64,000 nucleotides of DNA, from assembly GCF_018257515.1 (NCBI RefSeq), contig NZ_JAERJR010000014.1, forward strand, positions 1 through 64,000, written 5' to 3'. The translations under genes were made by a program, and so were the position numbers. A model generated the notes under the pieces. The model did not search any database. It was given only the letters and a program-made list of their open reading frames with translations, and was not told the DNA's origin. Shown piece after piece: positions 7,859 through 19,194 of this stretch; the first letter of the stretch is position 1; each line of letters opens with the position of its first letter. The stretch is from Tatumella sp. JGM118. Its GTDB lineage: Bacteria > Pseudomonadota > Gammaproteobacteria > Enterobacterales > Enterobacteriaceae.

Positions 7859-8978
7859 GTTTTCTTTTACCCGCTGGCTGGCAATCGTTATCAAAGAGTT
7901 ACATGAATTAAGACGTGACAGAATCAGTATCCTGATGGTGTTTCTGACCCCGCTCGCCCAGCTGGTTATCCTGGGGTATGCCGTTAATATGGATCCCCAC
8001 CGTTTGCCATCCGCATTACTGAATTATGATACCGGGCCGCTGAGTCAGGTATTTGTGAGCTCGGCGCAAAATACCGATTATTTTAATTTTCATCTCTTTC
8101 CGTCACCTGAAGAGGCTCGTAAGGCTTTTGTCCGTGGTGATATTCTGTTTATCCTGACGATACCCGAGGGGTTTACCCGCCAACTCCTGCGGGGAGAGAA
8201 ACCACGGATTTTAGTGCAGGGTGATGCCGTTGATCCGCTGGCTATCAATAATGCCCTCAGTGCCCTGACCGGTGCGGCGAAAAGCATGTTCAGAAATGAT
8301 CTGCCGGAAGTATTACGTACGGAGGAGGGGGCTGGCGAGTTTGAGCTGATCGTACACCGTATGTTTAATCCTGAAGGAGTGACGCAATATAATACGGTTC
8401 CGGGGATTATCGGTTCTGTCCTCAGTACCACGCTGATCTTAATGACGGCACTGGCTGTGACGCGGGAAAGGGAAAACGGCGGGATGGAGAGTTTGCTCAT
8501 CTCACCGGTGAGCGGGATGGAGGTGATCCTGGGGAAAATAACCCCTTATATTATTATCGGCGCTTTTCAGTCGGTCATGATCCTCTTGTCTGCGCTTTTT
8601 CTGTTTAAGATACCAATGCTCGGTAGTGTCTTTTTGCTCTTTATCGTCCTGATCATCTTTATCTTTCTCTGCCTGGCTATCGGGGTCACCATTTCCGGTC
8701 TTGCCAAAAATCAGTTACAGGCGTTACAGCTCTCTTCGTTTTATTTTATCCCCTCGGTCATGCTTTCAGGATTTATCAGTCCCTTTATCAGTATGCCTGT
8801 CTGGGCACAGTGGATAGGGGCCTGTCTGCCATTAACCTGGTTCATACGCCTGATCAAAGGAGTCATGCTGAAGGGATATACCGGCAGTGAACTGTTGCCA
8901 GAGCTACTGGCGTTGGTATCCCTGGGGATAATCACTCTCCTTATCGCCGCCATCAGCTATCGTAAAACGCTGGACTGA
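7839..8978 (+). CDS. ABC-2 type exporter permease
   Basis: The product is 379 residues with one N-terminal membrane helix (about 25-46), a large extracytoplasmic domain (about 50-185) and five or so C-terminal helices, the layout of YhhJ, YbhS and YbhR. The segment [20 protein letters not shown] is the conserved coupling region of ABC-2 permeases. As the only permease in the operon it would act as a homodimer with two copies of the upstream ATPase. The operon ends about 75 bp before rph. Confidence 0.9.
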   Translation: MQIINIKFSFTRWLAIVIKELHELRRDRISILMVFLTPLAQLVILGYAVNMDPHRLPSALLNYDTGPLSQVFVSSAQNTDYFNFHLFPSPEEARKAFVRGDILFILTIPEGFTRQLLRGEKPRILVQGDAVDPLAINNALSALTGAAKSMFRNDLPEVLRTEEGAGEFELIVHRMFNPEGVTQYNTVPGIIGSVLSTTLILMTALAVTRERENGGMESLLISPVSGMEVILGKITPYIIIGAFQSVMILLSALFLFKIPMLGSVFLLFIVLIIFIFLCLAIGVTISGLAKNQLQALQLSSFYFIPSVMLSGFISPFISMPVWAQWIGACLPLTWFIRLIKGVMLKGYTGSELLPELLALVSLGIITLLIAAISYRKTLD

Positions 8979-9052
8979 GCGTTCCGGGCATAGGCAGGAG
9001 GCGGCGAAATCCGTATAATGCGCAGCCAGTTAATAGCAGCCGGAGAAAGAAC

Positions 9053-9769
9053 ATGCGTCCAGCAGGCCGTAGTGCACAACAAGTGCGTCCAGTCACCCTG
9101 ACCCGCCATTACACCAAACATGCTGAAGGCTCAGTGCTGGTGGAGTTCGGGGAAACCAAAGTACTTTGTACGGCCACCGTGGAAGAAAGTGTCCCGCGTT
9201 TTCTGAAAGGAAAAGGCCAGGGATGGGTAACCGCAGAGTACGGTATGTTACCGCGTTCTACCCATAGCCGTATGGCCAGGGAAGCGGCAAAAGGGAAGCA
9301 GGGGGGAAGAACCCTCGAAATCCAGCGTCTGATCGCACGTTCGTTGCGGGCTGCTGTTGATTTACAGGCCCTGGGTGAATATACCATCACTCTGGACTGT
9401 GATGTGATCCAGGCTGACGGTGGCACCCGTACTGCGTCTATCACCGGTGCCTGCGTGGCATTGGCCGATGCACTGAATGCTCTGGTGGCGGCCGGTAAAC
9501 TGAAAGCCAACCCGATGAAAGGCATGGTTGCCGCGATTTCTGTCGGTATTGTTGAGGGTGAAGCGGTCTGTGATCTTGAGTATGTCGAAGATTCAGCCGC
9601 AGATACCGATATGAATGTTGTCATGATGGAAGATGGCAGAATGATAGAAGTACAGGGAACGGCAGAAGGTGAACCGTTCAGCCACGAGGAATTGCTTAGC
9701 CTGTTGGCTCTGGCGCGTGGCGGTATTGATACCCTGATTGATGCCCAGAAGGCTGCGTTAGCGATCTGA
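9053..9769 (+). CDS. rph: Ribonuclease PH
   Basis: The product is 238 residues, the full length of functional RNase PH, a phosphate-dependent 3'-5' exonuclease that trims tRNA 3' ends. The start [18 protein letters not shown] and internal [19 protein letters not shown] are diagnostic. The frame is intact to the C terminus, unlike the frameshifted rph of E. coli K-12. It is co-oriented with pyrE, 44 bp upstream of the pyrE start, and its translation would couple to the attenuator between them. Confidence 0.97.
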   Translation: MRPAGRSAQQVRPVTLTRHYTKHAEGSVLVEFGETKVLCTATVEESVPRFLKGKGQGWVTAEYGMLPRSTHSRMAREAAKGKQGGRTLEIQRLIARSLRAAVDLQALGEYTITLDCDVIQADGGTRTASITGACVALADALNALVAAGKLKANPMKGMVAAISVGIVEGEAVCDLEYVEDSAADTDMNVVMMEDGRMIEVQGTAEGEPFSHEELLSLLALARGGIDTLIDAQKAALAI

Positions 9770-9776
9770 CAGACAG

Positions 9777-9799
9777 GCGACCCCCGGGTCGCTTTTTTT
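9777..9799 (+). terminator. pyrE attenuator
   Basis: A GC-rich stem (GCGACC with GGTCGC, 9777-9792) followed by seven T residues lies between rph and pyrE, starting eight bases after the rph stop. In E. coli the equivalent hairpin is a UTP-sensed attenuator: a ribosome translating the end of rph close behind RNA polymerase prevents it from forming. The same layout is kept here. Confidence 0.88.
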
Positions 9800-9813
9800 A
9801 TATGAGGAATAAA

Positions 9814-10455
9814 ATGAAACCCTGGCAACGTGAATTTATTGAATTTGCACTGGAGAAACAGGTTCTGAAGTTTGGCGAATTTACGCTGAAATCAGGACGT
9901 AAGAGCCCTTACTTTTTTAATGCAGGTCTCTTCAATACCGGACGGGATTTAGCCCGCCTGGGCCGTTTTTATGCACAGGCACTCACGGACGCAGGGATCC
10001 GCTTCGATTTACTTTTCGGGCCGGCCTATAAAGGGATTCCGATTGCTACGACGACAGCCGTGGCGTTGGCCGACCACCATGACCACGATGTGCCTTACTG
10101 CTTTAACCGTAAGGAAGCCAAAGATCATGGTGAAGGCGGACTCCTGGTCGGTAGCCCGTTACAGGGACGGATCATGCTGGTGGATGATGTGATTACCGCC
10201 GGCACGGCTATCCGTGAATCGATGGAAATTATTGCGGCGCATAACGCCACCCTGGCCGGAGTATTAATTTCACTGGATCGCCAGGAACGGGGGCGTGGTG
10301 AGATTTCGGCCATCCAGGAAGTAGAGCGTGATTATCAGTGCCAGGTGACGTCAATTATTTCCCTGAATGATCTTATCCGTTATCTGGAAGAAAAACCGGA
10401 AATGGCTGAGCATCTGACTGCCGTACGTGCCTATCAGCAACAATACGGCATCTGA
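9814..10455 (+). CDS. pyrE: Orotate phosphoribosyltransferase
   Basis: The enzyme converts orotate and PRPP to orotidine 5'-phosphate in pyrimidine synthesis. From the ATG at 9814, which has an AGGAA ribosome site, it is 213 residues, matching E. coli PyrE; a start at 9802 would add four residues. The PRPP-binding motif [13 protein letters not shown]-like sequence ([17 protein letters not shown], about residues 120-136) and [12 protein letters not shown] are present. Expression is probably controlled by the attenuator upstream. Confidence 0.97.
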   Translation: MKPWQREFIEFALEKQVLKFGEFTLKSGRKSPYFFNAGLFNTGRDLARLGRFYAQALTDAGIRFDLLFGPAYKGIPIATTTAVALADHHDHDVPYCFNRKEAKDHGEGGLLVGSPLQGRIMLVDDVITAGTAIRESMEIIAAHNATLAGVLISLDRQERGRGEISAIQEVERDYQCQVTSIISLNDLIRYLEEKPEMAEHLTAVRAYQQQYGI

Positions 10456-10472
10456 GGCCTGTCATTATGACG

Positions 10473-10489
10473 GCGGGCGAACAGCCCGC
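10473..10489. terminator. Hairpin between convergent pyrE and slmA
   Basis: GCGGGC pairs with GCCCGC around a 5-base loop in the 38-bp gap between the two convergent stop codons. The T run is poor, so this is a weak bidirectional terminator candidate. Confidence 0.4.
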
Positions 10490-10493
10490 TGAA

Positions 10494-11090
10494 TTACTGA
10501 AGCTGCATTGCCAGCAGAGGCCAGCGGCTTTCGAAGTCTGCGGTTGGCCGGAAACGGAACTCTGATCTGACGAACCGCGAAAGTAACCCTTCACAGAATG
10601 CCAGTAACTGGCTGGCCAGCAGCGTTTCGTCGGTCATGAATCCTTCGCCTTCGCGCAGTTTCTTCTCACGCATCACCTGACGTAGCTGGACTTCAATACG
10701 CTCAAATAACTGATTAATTCTGTCCTGCAGACGATCCTGCTCAAACATCAGCGCATGGCCGGTAAGAATACGTGTCAGCCCGGGATTACGCTCACCGAAA
10801 CCCAGGATCAACTGGATAATCAGTTTTAACCGCATCAGCGTTTCTTTTTCATCATTCAGAATAAGATTGATGCGGGTAATCAGACTGTCTTCGATAAACT
10901 CGATAAGACTGTCGAACATTTTTGTCTTGCTTGGAAAGTGGCGATACAGGGCGGCCTCTGAGACGCCTACATTCGCCGCCAGCTTAGCGGTTGTGATGCG
11001 CTGACTACCATCCCCGGACTCCAGCATCTGCGCCAGTGCCTGCAAAATCTCTTCGCGACGATTCCGTTTCGCGTTCTTTTTTTCTGCCAT
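10494..11090 (-). CDS. slmA: Nucleoid occlusion factor SlmA
   Basis: The product is 198 residues, identical in length to E. coli SlmA, a TetR-fold DNA-binding protein. It binds specific chromosomal sites and blocks FtsZ polymerisation over the nucleoid. The helix-turn-helix lies at about residues 32-51 ([20 protein letters not shown]). It follows dut on the same strand after 181 bp, as in E. coli. Confidence 0.97.
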   Translation of the reverse strand: MAEKKNAKRNRREEILQALAQMLESGDGSQRITTAKLAANVGVSEAALYRHFPSKTKMFDSLIEFIEDSLITRINLILNDEKETLMRLKLIIQLILGFGERNPGLTRILTGHALMFEQDRLQDRINQLFERIEVQLRQVMREKKLREGEGFMTDETLLASQLLAFCEGLLSRFVRSEFRFRPTADFESRWPLLAMQLQ

Positions 11091-11271
11091 GTGTGAAAGG
11101 ACCCCTGAAAATCACCTTGAAACGCTGTACCGGTTCACTAACTCCGGAGTACCGGTGCCGTGTTGAGTGGCTTTTTGACTGACCACTTTCTGTGAGCACA
11201 AAAGTTCCGGTTCATATGATCTGTCGCCAGGGAACCGGAAGATGAAAGGTACAGAAGTTGCTGCTGATAAA

Positions 11272-11727
11272 TTACTGACGACCGGAGTGGCCAAAGCCGC
11301 CTTCACCGCGTTCACTGGTATTGAACTCTTCCACCAGGTTGAACTCCGCCTGTACGACCGGCACAAAGACTAACTGTGCAATGCGATCTCCTGGCTGGAT
11401 GGTAAAGGCCTCCTGAGCGCGATTCCATACTGAAACCATAAGCTGCCCCTGATAGTCAGAATCGATCAGTCCGACCAGATTACCCAGCACGATGCCATGC
11501 TTATGCCCCAGTCCGGAACGTGGCAGGATCACCGCGGCCAGCTGAGGGTCAGCGACGTGAATAGCCAGTCCGGTTGGCAGCAGGGTGGTCTCGCCCGGCT
11601 GAAGGATTAACGGTGCATCGATACACGCCCGTAAGTCGAGACCCGCAGAACCCGGAGTAGCATAAGCGGGCAGAGGGAATTCATTCCCGACACGCGGGTC
11701 GAGGATTTTAATGTCGATTTTTTTCAT
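11272..11727 (-). CDS. dut: dUTP pyrophosphatase
   Basis: The enzyme hydrolyses dUTP to dUMP, keeping uracil out of DNA and feeding thymidylate synthesis. The five dUTPase motifs are visible, including [46 protein letters not shown] and the C-terminal [12 protein letters not shown] arm. The start at 11727 gives 151 residues as in E. coli; an adjacent ATG at 11730 adds one Met. The 5' end overlaps the 3' end of coaBC by about 20 bp, an arrangement shared with E. coli. Confidence 0.97.
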   Translation of the reverse strand: MKKIDIKILDPRVGNEFPLPAYATPGSAGLDLRACIDAPLILQPGETTLLPTGLAIHVADPQLAAVILPRSGLGHKHGIVLGNLVGLIDSDYQGQLMVSVWNRAQEAFTIQPGDRIAQLVFVPVVQAEFNLVEEFNTSERGEGGFGHSGRQ

Positions 11728-12928
11728 CATAAAGGCGGACTATCTCGTCTAATAATTGCTGGCCAAGGAGCTGTTTTGTACTAAGGGGTAGTACTTTCTC
11801 TCCCTCCTGCCAAAAAAGGTGAAGCGCATTATGGTCACTTTTGAAGCCCTGTTCAGTCAGAGACACATCATTGGCGCAAATTAAATCCAGCTGTTTTCGT
11901 CTTCTTTTCTGCCGGGCGTATTCTTCCACATTACGTGTTTCCGCCGCAAATCCGACCACATAGGGGCGATGCTGTTCCAGTGCGGCGACACCGGCAACAA
12001 TATCCGGATTTTTAACCAGTTGCAGCGTCAGTGAGTCGTCACTTTGCCCTTGTTTTTTTATTTTTTCACTGGCAATGGTCGCTGCCCGATAATCAGCGAC
12101 AGCCGCTGTACTGATAAAGATATGCTGCTGACGAATATCGGTCATAACGGCCGTTTGCATATCAAGCGCCGTCGTTACGTCGATGCGCCTGACACCGTGC
12201 GGGGTGGGTAGTACTACCGGTCCGGCAACCAGCGTGACCCTGGCGCCACGTCGGGCAGCGGCATCTGCGATGGCAAACCCCATTTTACCTGAGCTGTGGT
12301 TCGTAATATAGCGCACAGGATCCAGCGCTTCCTGTGTCGGGCCTGCGGTGATCATTACGTTCAGATGTTGCAAATCTGTGACCGTACCGGCAAGGCAAAT
12401 AGCATGGCGAACGATCTCTTCCGGGTCAAGCATTCTTCCCGGACCGATATCACCACAGGCCTGGCTTCCGCTGTCCGGTCCCCAGAGGTGTATTCCATGC
12501 TTCTCAAGGCGGTGCAGATTTTCCTGAGTAATCGACGAACGGTACATTTGCTGATTCATTGCCGGTACCACCGCGACAGGTGCAGCGGTGGCCAGACAGG
12601 CTGTAGTCACCAGATCGTTGGCCATACCCTGACCAATACGGGCGATAATATCTGCAGTGGCGGGCGCAATGATGACGAGATCTGCCCATTTGGCCAGTTC
12701 AATATGCCCCATTGCCGCTTCGGCGGCAGGGTCCAGCAGACTATTAAGGACCGGATAACCACTCACTGCCTGCAAACTCAGCGGGGTAATAAATTCCTTT
12801 GCGGCATCAGTCATCATCACTCTGACGTCGGCACCCCGTTCACGCAAACGGCGTACCAGTTCAGGAGTTTTATAGGCGGCGATACCACCACTGATCCCCA
12901 GAAGGATCTTTTTACCGACTAATTCCAT
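11708..12928 (-). CDS. coaBC: Bifunctional phosphopantothenoylcysteine decarboxylase/synthetase
   Basis: This is the fused Dfp protein of coenzyme A synthesis. It condenses 4'-phosphopantothenate with cysteine using CTP and decarboxylates the product. From the ATG at 12928 it is 406 residues, as in E. coli; 15 in-frame residues upstream are probably not translated. The flavodoxin-like CoaC half starts [16 protein letters not shown] and carries the MNQQMY flap (about residue 125). The CoaB half holds [13 protein letters not shown] (about 205-217) and the KIKKQ motif (about 289). It is divergent from radC. Confidence 0.96.
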   Translation of the reverse strand: MELVGKKILLGISGGIAAYKTPELVRRLRERGADVRVMMTDAAKEFITPLSLQAVSGYPVLNSLLDPAAEAAMGHIELAKWADLVIIAPATADIIARIGQGMANDLVTTACLATAAPVAVVPAMNQQMYRSSITQENLHRLEKHGIHLWGPDSGSQACGDIGPGRMLDPEEIVRHAICLAGTVTDLQHLNVMITAGPTQEALDPVRYITNHSSGKMGFAIADAAARRGARVTLVAGPVVLPTPHGVRRIDVTTALDMQTAVMTDIRQQHIFISTAAVADYRAATIASEKIKKQGQSDDSLTLQLVKNPDIVAGVAALEQHRPYVVGFAAETRNVEEYARQKRRRKQLDLICANDVSLTEQGFKSDHNALHLFWQEGEKVLPLSTKQLLGQQLLDEIVRLYDEKNRH

Positions 12929-13174
12929 TATTTTCGCCTCATGTTTGTCTCCGTTGCCGCGAAGTCCGCCCACAACCCCGGCATTTTATCATATTCGCCG
13001 TCCGGCAAAACGGTTTAGGGAGCAGAATGTGGCGTACGGCCCGGTTAGCAACCTGGTGCTGTTTTCCCGTAAGACGCGGTTAGCGGGCTGTGATCCCGGC
13101 CAGTCTTTCTGTCAGTGTCCATAGAATCCGCCAGGGCAGCGCACTAAAGTGCAGAGAACGAAGAGGAGGTGACG

Positions 13175-13831
13175 ATGGAAGAGCTACGACCCAGAGAAAA
13201 ACTGAGCAGATTCGGTGCGGAGGCATTAACGGATGCAGAACTGCTGGCGATATTTTTGCGTACAGGCGTCACCGGAATGGGCGTTATGGCGCTGGCAGAG
13301 ACGATCCTTAAGCAGTTTGGTTCATTATATGCGCTCATGGCCGCAGGGAAAGAAAATTACCTGGCGGTACGCGGCATCGGTATCGCGAAGATGACCCAGC
13401 TTCTCGCGGTGACTGAACTAAGCCGCCGTTTTTTTCAGGCACAACTACTTACCGTGTCAGTGCTGGAAGACCCGGGAGCGACCTGGAATTATTTAGCCAG
13501 CCAGTTATCCCATCAGGAGCGTGAAATTTTCATGGTGATTTTCCTGGATAACCAGCATCGGGTTCTGTCGGCACAGAAAATGTTCACGGGTTCGCTTAAC
13601 AGTGTCGAGGTGCATCCGCGGGAAATTGCCCGTGAAGCGTTGAAAATTAATGCAGCGGCATTAATACTGGCTCATAATCACCCTTCCGGAATTGCCGAAC
13701 CCAGTCAGGCCGATAAAGATGTGACTCAGCGCATTCATCAGGTCTGCAGGTTACTGAACATAAGGCTTTTAGACCATCTGGTGATCGGCAAAGGACAATA
13801 CGTCTCTTTTGCTGAACAGGGCTTGCTTTAG
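13175..13831 (+). CDS. radC: RadC family JAB1/MPN domain protein
   Basis: The product is 218 residues from the ATG at 13175, which has a GAGGAGG ribosome site five bases upstream; a GTG at 13169 is possible but overlaps that site. An N-terminal helix-hairpin-helix region (AVRGIGIAKMTQL, about residues 66-78) precedes the metalloprotease-like motif EVHPREI...HNHPSG...SQAD. The family was once tied to DNA repair, but its biochemical role is unsettled. It is divergent from coaBC and precedes the rpmBG promoter, as in E. coli. Confidence 0.95.
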   Translation: MEELRPREKLSRFGAEALTDAELLAIFLRTGVTGMGVMALAETILKQFGSLYALMAAGKENYLAVRGIGIAKMTQLLAVTELSRRFFQAQLLTVSVLEDPGATWNYLASQLSHQEREIFMVIFLDNQHRVLSAQKMFTGSLNSVEVHPREIAREALKINAAALILAHNHPSGIAEPSQADKDVTQRIHQVCRLLNIRLLDHLVIGKGQYVSFAEQGLL

Positions 13832-13862
13832 TATAAAAAGCGCGCATTCGTTGCGGGGTACA

Positions 13863-13886
13863 GGCGAAAAACAGTAGTTTTTCGCC
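13863..13886. terminator. Hairpin after radC
   Basis: A perfect 9-bp stem (GGCGAAAAA with TTTTTCGCC) and 6-base loop lies 31 bp after the radC stop. The T residues are inside the 3' arm and not after it, so termination is plausible but unproven. Confidence 0.4.
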
Positions 13887-13916
13887 GATCCGAAGAGATC
13901 TTTATCTGTTCGGGAC

Positions 13917-13945
13917 TTGAGCGTTTGCCCCGCAGAGCGTATACT
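13917..13945 (+). promoter_or_regulatory. Sigma-70 promoter of rpmB-rpmG
   Basis: TTGAGC (13917-13922) and TATACT (13940-13945) are separated by exactly 17 bp and lie upstream of the ribosomal protein operon, with a leader of about 140 nt. The quality of both boxes suits a highly expressed operon. Confidence 0.75.
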
Positions 13946-14068
13946 ACGCCACCTTTGAGAATCTCGGGTTTGGCGTTTAGGCCTGCTCAGCGGGTTCACA
14001 TTGAACTCGCCTGGATGGGTTAAAAGCCTGACGAGGCGGCCAGAACCTAAGTACAAAGCTCGAGCTGA

Positions 14069-14326
<258 letters not shown>

Positions 14327-14334
14327 GGAACTAA

Positions 14335-14505
<171 letters not shown>

Positions 14506-14518
14506 TTTTGGTATTCTG

Positions 14519-14546
14519 AAAAAACCCGGCTCCGGCCGGGTTTTTT
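14519..14546 (+). terminator. Terminator of rpmB-rpmG
   Basis: CCCGGC pairs with GCCGGG around TCCG, flanked by an A run and followed by six T residues. It starts 13 bp after the rpmG stop. Confidence 0.92.
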
Positions 14547-14585
14547 GTTTTCCGGGCCTGAAATTTTCGTGTGTAAGGAGTAACG

Positions 14586-15395
14586 ATGCCTGAACTACCT
14601 GAAGTTGAGACCAGTCGCCGGGGGATTGAACCTCATCTGACAGGGGCGACCATACTTCATGCTGTGGTACGTAATTCCAGACTACGCTGGCCCGTCTCTC
14701 CGGAAATTCTGTCACTCAGTGATCAGCCGGTACTGAGCGTGCAGCGCCGGGCGAAATATTTGCTGCTGGAGCTGCCGGAAGGCTGGATCATCATTCATCT
14801 GGGGATGTCCGGGAGCCTGCGGGTTCTGCCGGAAGAGTTACCGGCAGAAAAGCACGACCATGTAGACCTGGTCATGAGTAACGGCAAAATTCTGCGTTAT
14901 ACCGATCCCCGACGGTTTGGTGCCTGGCTATGGGAAACTGATCTCACGACCAGCAGGGTACTGTCACACCTGGGGCCGGAACCCTTAAGCGAGGCGTTCA
15001 CCGCCAGCGGGTTGCAGGAGAAGTCACGGCGTAAGCGCATCCCCATCAAGCCCTGGCTAATGGATAATAAACTGGTGGTAGGGGTAGGCAACATCTATGC
15101 CAGTGAATCTTTATTTGCTGCAGGTATCCTGCCGGACAGACTGGCCTGTGAGTTAACGGATAGCGAAGCCGGGACGCTTGTGGCATGTATTAAGCAGGTG
15201 CTGCAGCGGTCTATTGAGCAGGGCGGGACCACATTACGTGATTTCTTACAGACCGACGGAAAACCTGGTTATTTCGCACAGGAACTGCAGGTCTATGGCC
15301 GGGCCGGAGAACCCTGCCGTCAATGCGGCAGCCTGATCCTCAGCGGCCGGCATGCACAGCGCAGCACGTACTGGTGCCCTGAATGCCAGCGATAG
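14586..15395 (+). CDS. mutM: Formamidopyrimidine-DNA glycosylase
   Basis: The enzyme excises 8-oxoguanine and formamidopyrimidines from DNA with associated lyase activity. At 269 residues it has the E. coli length. The catalytic Pro and Glu follow the initiator Met (MPELPEVE). The lysine loop, the helix-two-turn-helix (about residues 130-220) and the C-terminal zinc finger with four cysteines (CRQCG...CPEC, about 245-267) are all present. It is convergent with coaD, with only 4 bp between stop codons. Confidence 0.98.
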   Translation: MPELPEVETSRRGIEPHLTGATILHAVVRNSRLRWPVSPEILSLSDQPVLSVQRRAKYLLLELPEGWIIIHLGMSGSLRVLPEELPAEKHDHVDLVMSNGKILRYTDPRRFGAWLWETDLTTSRVLSHLGPEPLSEAFTASGLQEKSRRKRIPIKPWLMDNKLVVGVGNIYASESLFAAGILPDRLACELTDSEAGTLVACIKQVLQRSIEQGGTTLRDFLQTDGKPGYFAQELQVYGRAGEPCRQCGSLILSGRHAQRSTYWCPECQR

Positions 15396-15399
15396 TGAC

Positions 15400-16657
<1,258 letters not shown>

Positions 16658-16658
<1 letters not shown>

Positions 16659-17935
16659 CAGTGTGTCCGTGGCGGAAGGTAAGGTTCAAGAAGGTCGACT
16701 AAACGCTGCAATGCCCCCTGGTTCCGGCGTAAAACGTCAACGGCATGGTGACCAAGATAACGGCGGTAATCATCATCCTGCAATAGTTTACTGACCTCAC
16801 GTGCCAGAGTATCGGAATCCGTTACCGTGAGCATACCCTGAGCGTCCTGCAGCTTGCTGCAGATATCTTTAAAATTCCAGATATAAGGTCCCATGATCAC
16901 CGGAATGGCATGGGCCGCAGGTTCAAGGGGGTTATGACCGCCACGTTCAACCAGGCTGCCGCCAACGAAAGCCAAATCGGCAATACCGTATAACAACATA
17001 AGCTCACCCATCGTATCCCCTATCACGACCCGGGTGCTGGCTGACGGAATTTCGCCACTGCTGCGGGTGATATAGCTGAGGCCGGCTTTTTGTGTCAGGG
17101 AAATAGCCTCCGGGAAACGTTCAGGATGGCGGGGGACCAGTATCAGTAGCAGGTCAGGATATTGCTCCAGCAAGCGCTGGTGGCTATTCAGAATAATACT
17201 CTCTTCACCATCGTGAGTGCTGGTGGCTATCCAGACCGGCCGGTGCGGAGCCCATTGGCGACGTAGAGTGACAGCCCGGGCTGCCAGTTCCGGCGTGACT
17301 GAAATATCAAATTTAAGACTACCGGTCACGGCCAGATGGCTGCGTTTCAGGCCCAGTTCCACAAAACGCTCACCATCCTCAGCATTTTGGGCAGCAATAA
17401 GCGTAATACTGCGCAGCAGGCGTTGCATAAAACGGCCCAGTTTTTGGTAACCCCGGAACGAGCGTTCAGATAATCGGGCATTGGCGATAACTAACGGGAT
17501 TTTCCGCTGATGCAATATATGAATCAGTCCCGGCCAGAGTTCTGTTTCCATGATAATCATCAGCCGTGGCCGAGCGGTATTCAGAAAGCGGTGTGTTGCG
17601 CCGGGTAAATCGTAGGGCAGATACACATGGTCAACGTCTTTACCGAAAGCCGACTGGGCTCGTTCTGAGCCGGTAGGGGTCATGGTCGTGACGGTAATAG
17701 GGAGCGATGGATAACGATGACGCAATGCTCTGACCAGCGGTACGGCAGCCAGGGTCTCTCCGACAGACACGGAATGCAGGACGATACCCTCCGGTCTGAC
17801 TTTGCCTGCGCAAAACCCATAGCGTTCTGCCCAGCGTTTACGATAGGCTGGCGCTTTTCGGCTACGAATAAGTAATTTAACCCATATAAAGGGTTGAATC
17901 AGATAAAGAATTGTCTGGTATAAACGCAACAACAT
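16658..17935 (-). CDS. waaA: Kdo transferase
   Basis: The 425-residue enzyme moves Kdo from CMP-Kdo to lipid IVA, an essential step of lipopolysaccharide synthesis at the inner membrane. An N-terminal hydrophobic anchor (about residues 3-22) precedes a GT-B fold. Conserved pieces include [21 protein letters not shown] and [18 protein letters not shown], the nucleotide-sugar site. It heads the waaA-waaE-coaD group and follows wabG by 131 bp that contain a perfect hairpin. Confidence 0.97.
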
Positions 17936-18031
17936 TATGTGAATTCGGCTTGGGATGTTACAGGCATGGTAGCATAAATGTCAGTAAATAGGCATTTAAC
18001 GCCGGCGCTGAATAAGGCGGAATAATCTCTG

Positions 18032-18058
18032 TTTTCCGGGCCATACCGGCCCGGAAAA
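18032..18058. other. Perfect hairpin between wabG and waaA
   Basis: An 11-bp perfect stem (TTTTCCGGGCC with GGCCCGGAAAA) with a 5-base loop follows the wabG stop. There is no T tract after the stem on either strand, so it may attenuate or protect an RNA end rather than act as a classical terminator. Confidence 0.45.
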
Positions 18059-18066
18059 GTCAGTTA

Positions 18067-19194
18067 TTAAGATAATAATGTCTCATAAAGACGGAATAAC
18101 TGTTCTGATAAATGTTCAGGCGTATAAGGGAGGATCGTTTCCCGTGCATGCCGGCCCATGTCAGAGTGCAGAGCCTGTGAGGGCAGCAGCCCGATAGCCC
18201 CGGCCATCCCCGGGATATCCAGCGCATCGGTGATGAACCCATTATGTCCTGATTTTATAAATTCAGCGCCGCCACAATGGGTACTGGTAATGACCGGTAA
18301 TCCACATGCCATCGCTTCCAGGATCACGTTCGGGAACGGATCGTAGAGTGTGGGTAACAGCAATCCGTCGGCCAGCTGATAAAAGGGTAATGTCTGAGGT
18401 TGCATACCGGCAAAATGCACCCGCTGTTCACATCCCAGCGACTGTGCAAGCTGACGATAGCGTTGCTCCATTTTATCTTTGCCCACAACCAGCAAATGAC
18501 TTTCGGTGGCAGAAATGGCTTCAATGGCTGCTTTCAGCCCTTTTCTTTCGAAACCGGAACCGACAAAAATCAGACAATGCGCCTGTAACGGAATATGGTG
18601 TTGCTGGCGTAGTTGTTGCCGTTGTTTTTCATCTGCCGGCCGGAATTTCTGGTGATCGATGGCATTATAAATGACATGGATCTTGTCTGCCGAGACGGCA
18701 AAGTCTTCAATGATTTCCTGCTTCACCATATCGGCATTACAGATGACGGCCTTGAGATGCGGAGAGGTGTACATTTCATGCTCTGCCTGCATGACGTACC
18801 GGTGGTAGCGGTCCGCCATTAACTGGCGCTGTTTCCAACGCGACAGAATACGTGAGCGCTGCAGTAACCAGCGGCGATGTACGCCATCGCCGGCCCGGTA
18901 AATGTCGCAACCGGCGATACGTTCATGGCTTTGAACAATATCAAATGCCTGCTGTTGCCAGAGCTTTCTGGCGGCACTGGCGAACCCCCGCTCCCGGCTG
19001 ATACGCCCCCATTTCATCGGGTTGCACAGATGTATTTTCCAGTCCGGGTGCGCATCGCCCTGCCACTGGCGGGTAATGACGTTAAGCTCCATATCTTTAT
19101 GATTTAATGCCTCGAGGGCCCTGGAGACAAAACGTTCGGCACCGCCATCCGGGCGATATTTCTGACGGACGATGGCCAGACGTATTTTTTTCAT
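18067..19194 (-). CDS. wabG: LPS core glycosyltransferase WabG
   Basis: The 375-residue GT4-family enzyme starts RLAIVRQKYRPDGGAERFVS, a signature I recognise from Klebsiella and Serratia WabG, which adds galacturonic acid to heptose II. The donor site is visible as FVGSGFERKGL and the C-terminal E-x7-E region FPNVILEAMACGLP. The E. coli WaaG at this genomic position is clearly different in sequence. It overlaps waaQ by 4 bp (ATGA), so the two are translationally coupled. Confidence 0.85.
   Translation of the reverse strand: MKKIRLAIVRQKYRPDGGAERFVSRALEALNHKDMELNVITRQWQGDAHPDWKIHLCNPMKWGRISRERGFASAARKLWQQQAFDIVQSHERIAGCDIYRAGDGVHRRWLLQRSRILSRWKQRQLMADRYHRYVMQAEHEMYTSPHLKAVICNADMVKQEIIEDFAVSADKIHVIYNAIDHQKFRPADEKQRQQLRQQHHIPLQAHCLIFVGSGFERKGLKAAIEAISATESHLLVVGKDKMEQRYRQLAQSLGCEQRVHFAGMQPQTLPFYQLADGLLLPTLYDPFPNVILEAMACGLPVITSTHCGGAEFIKSGHNGFITDALDIPGMAGAIGLLPSQALHSDMGRHARETILPYTPEHLSEQLFRLYETLLS

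Noticed and set aside
9109-9828. 239-residue minus-strand frame opposite rph
   Set aside because: It lies entirely over rph and the attenuator, has Ser/Pro/Ala-rich composition typical of antisense frames in GC-biased genes, and resembles no family.
12296-12922. 208-residue plus-strand frame opposite coaBC
   Set aside because: It is antisense to an essential, well conserved gene and has no family resemblance.
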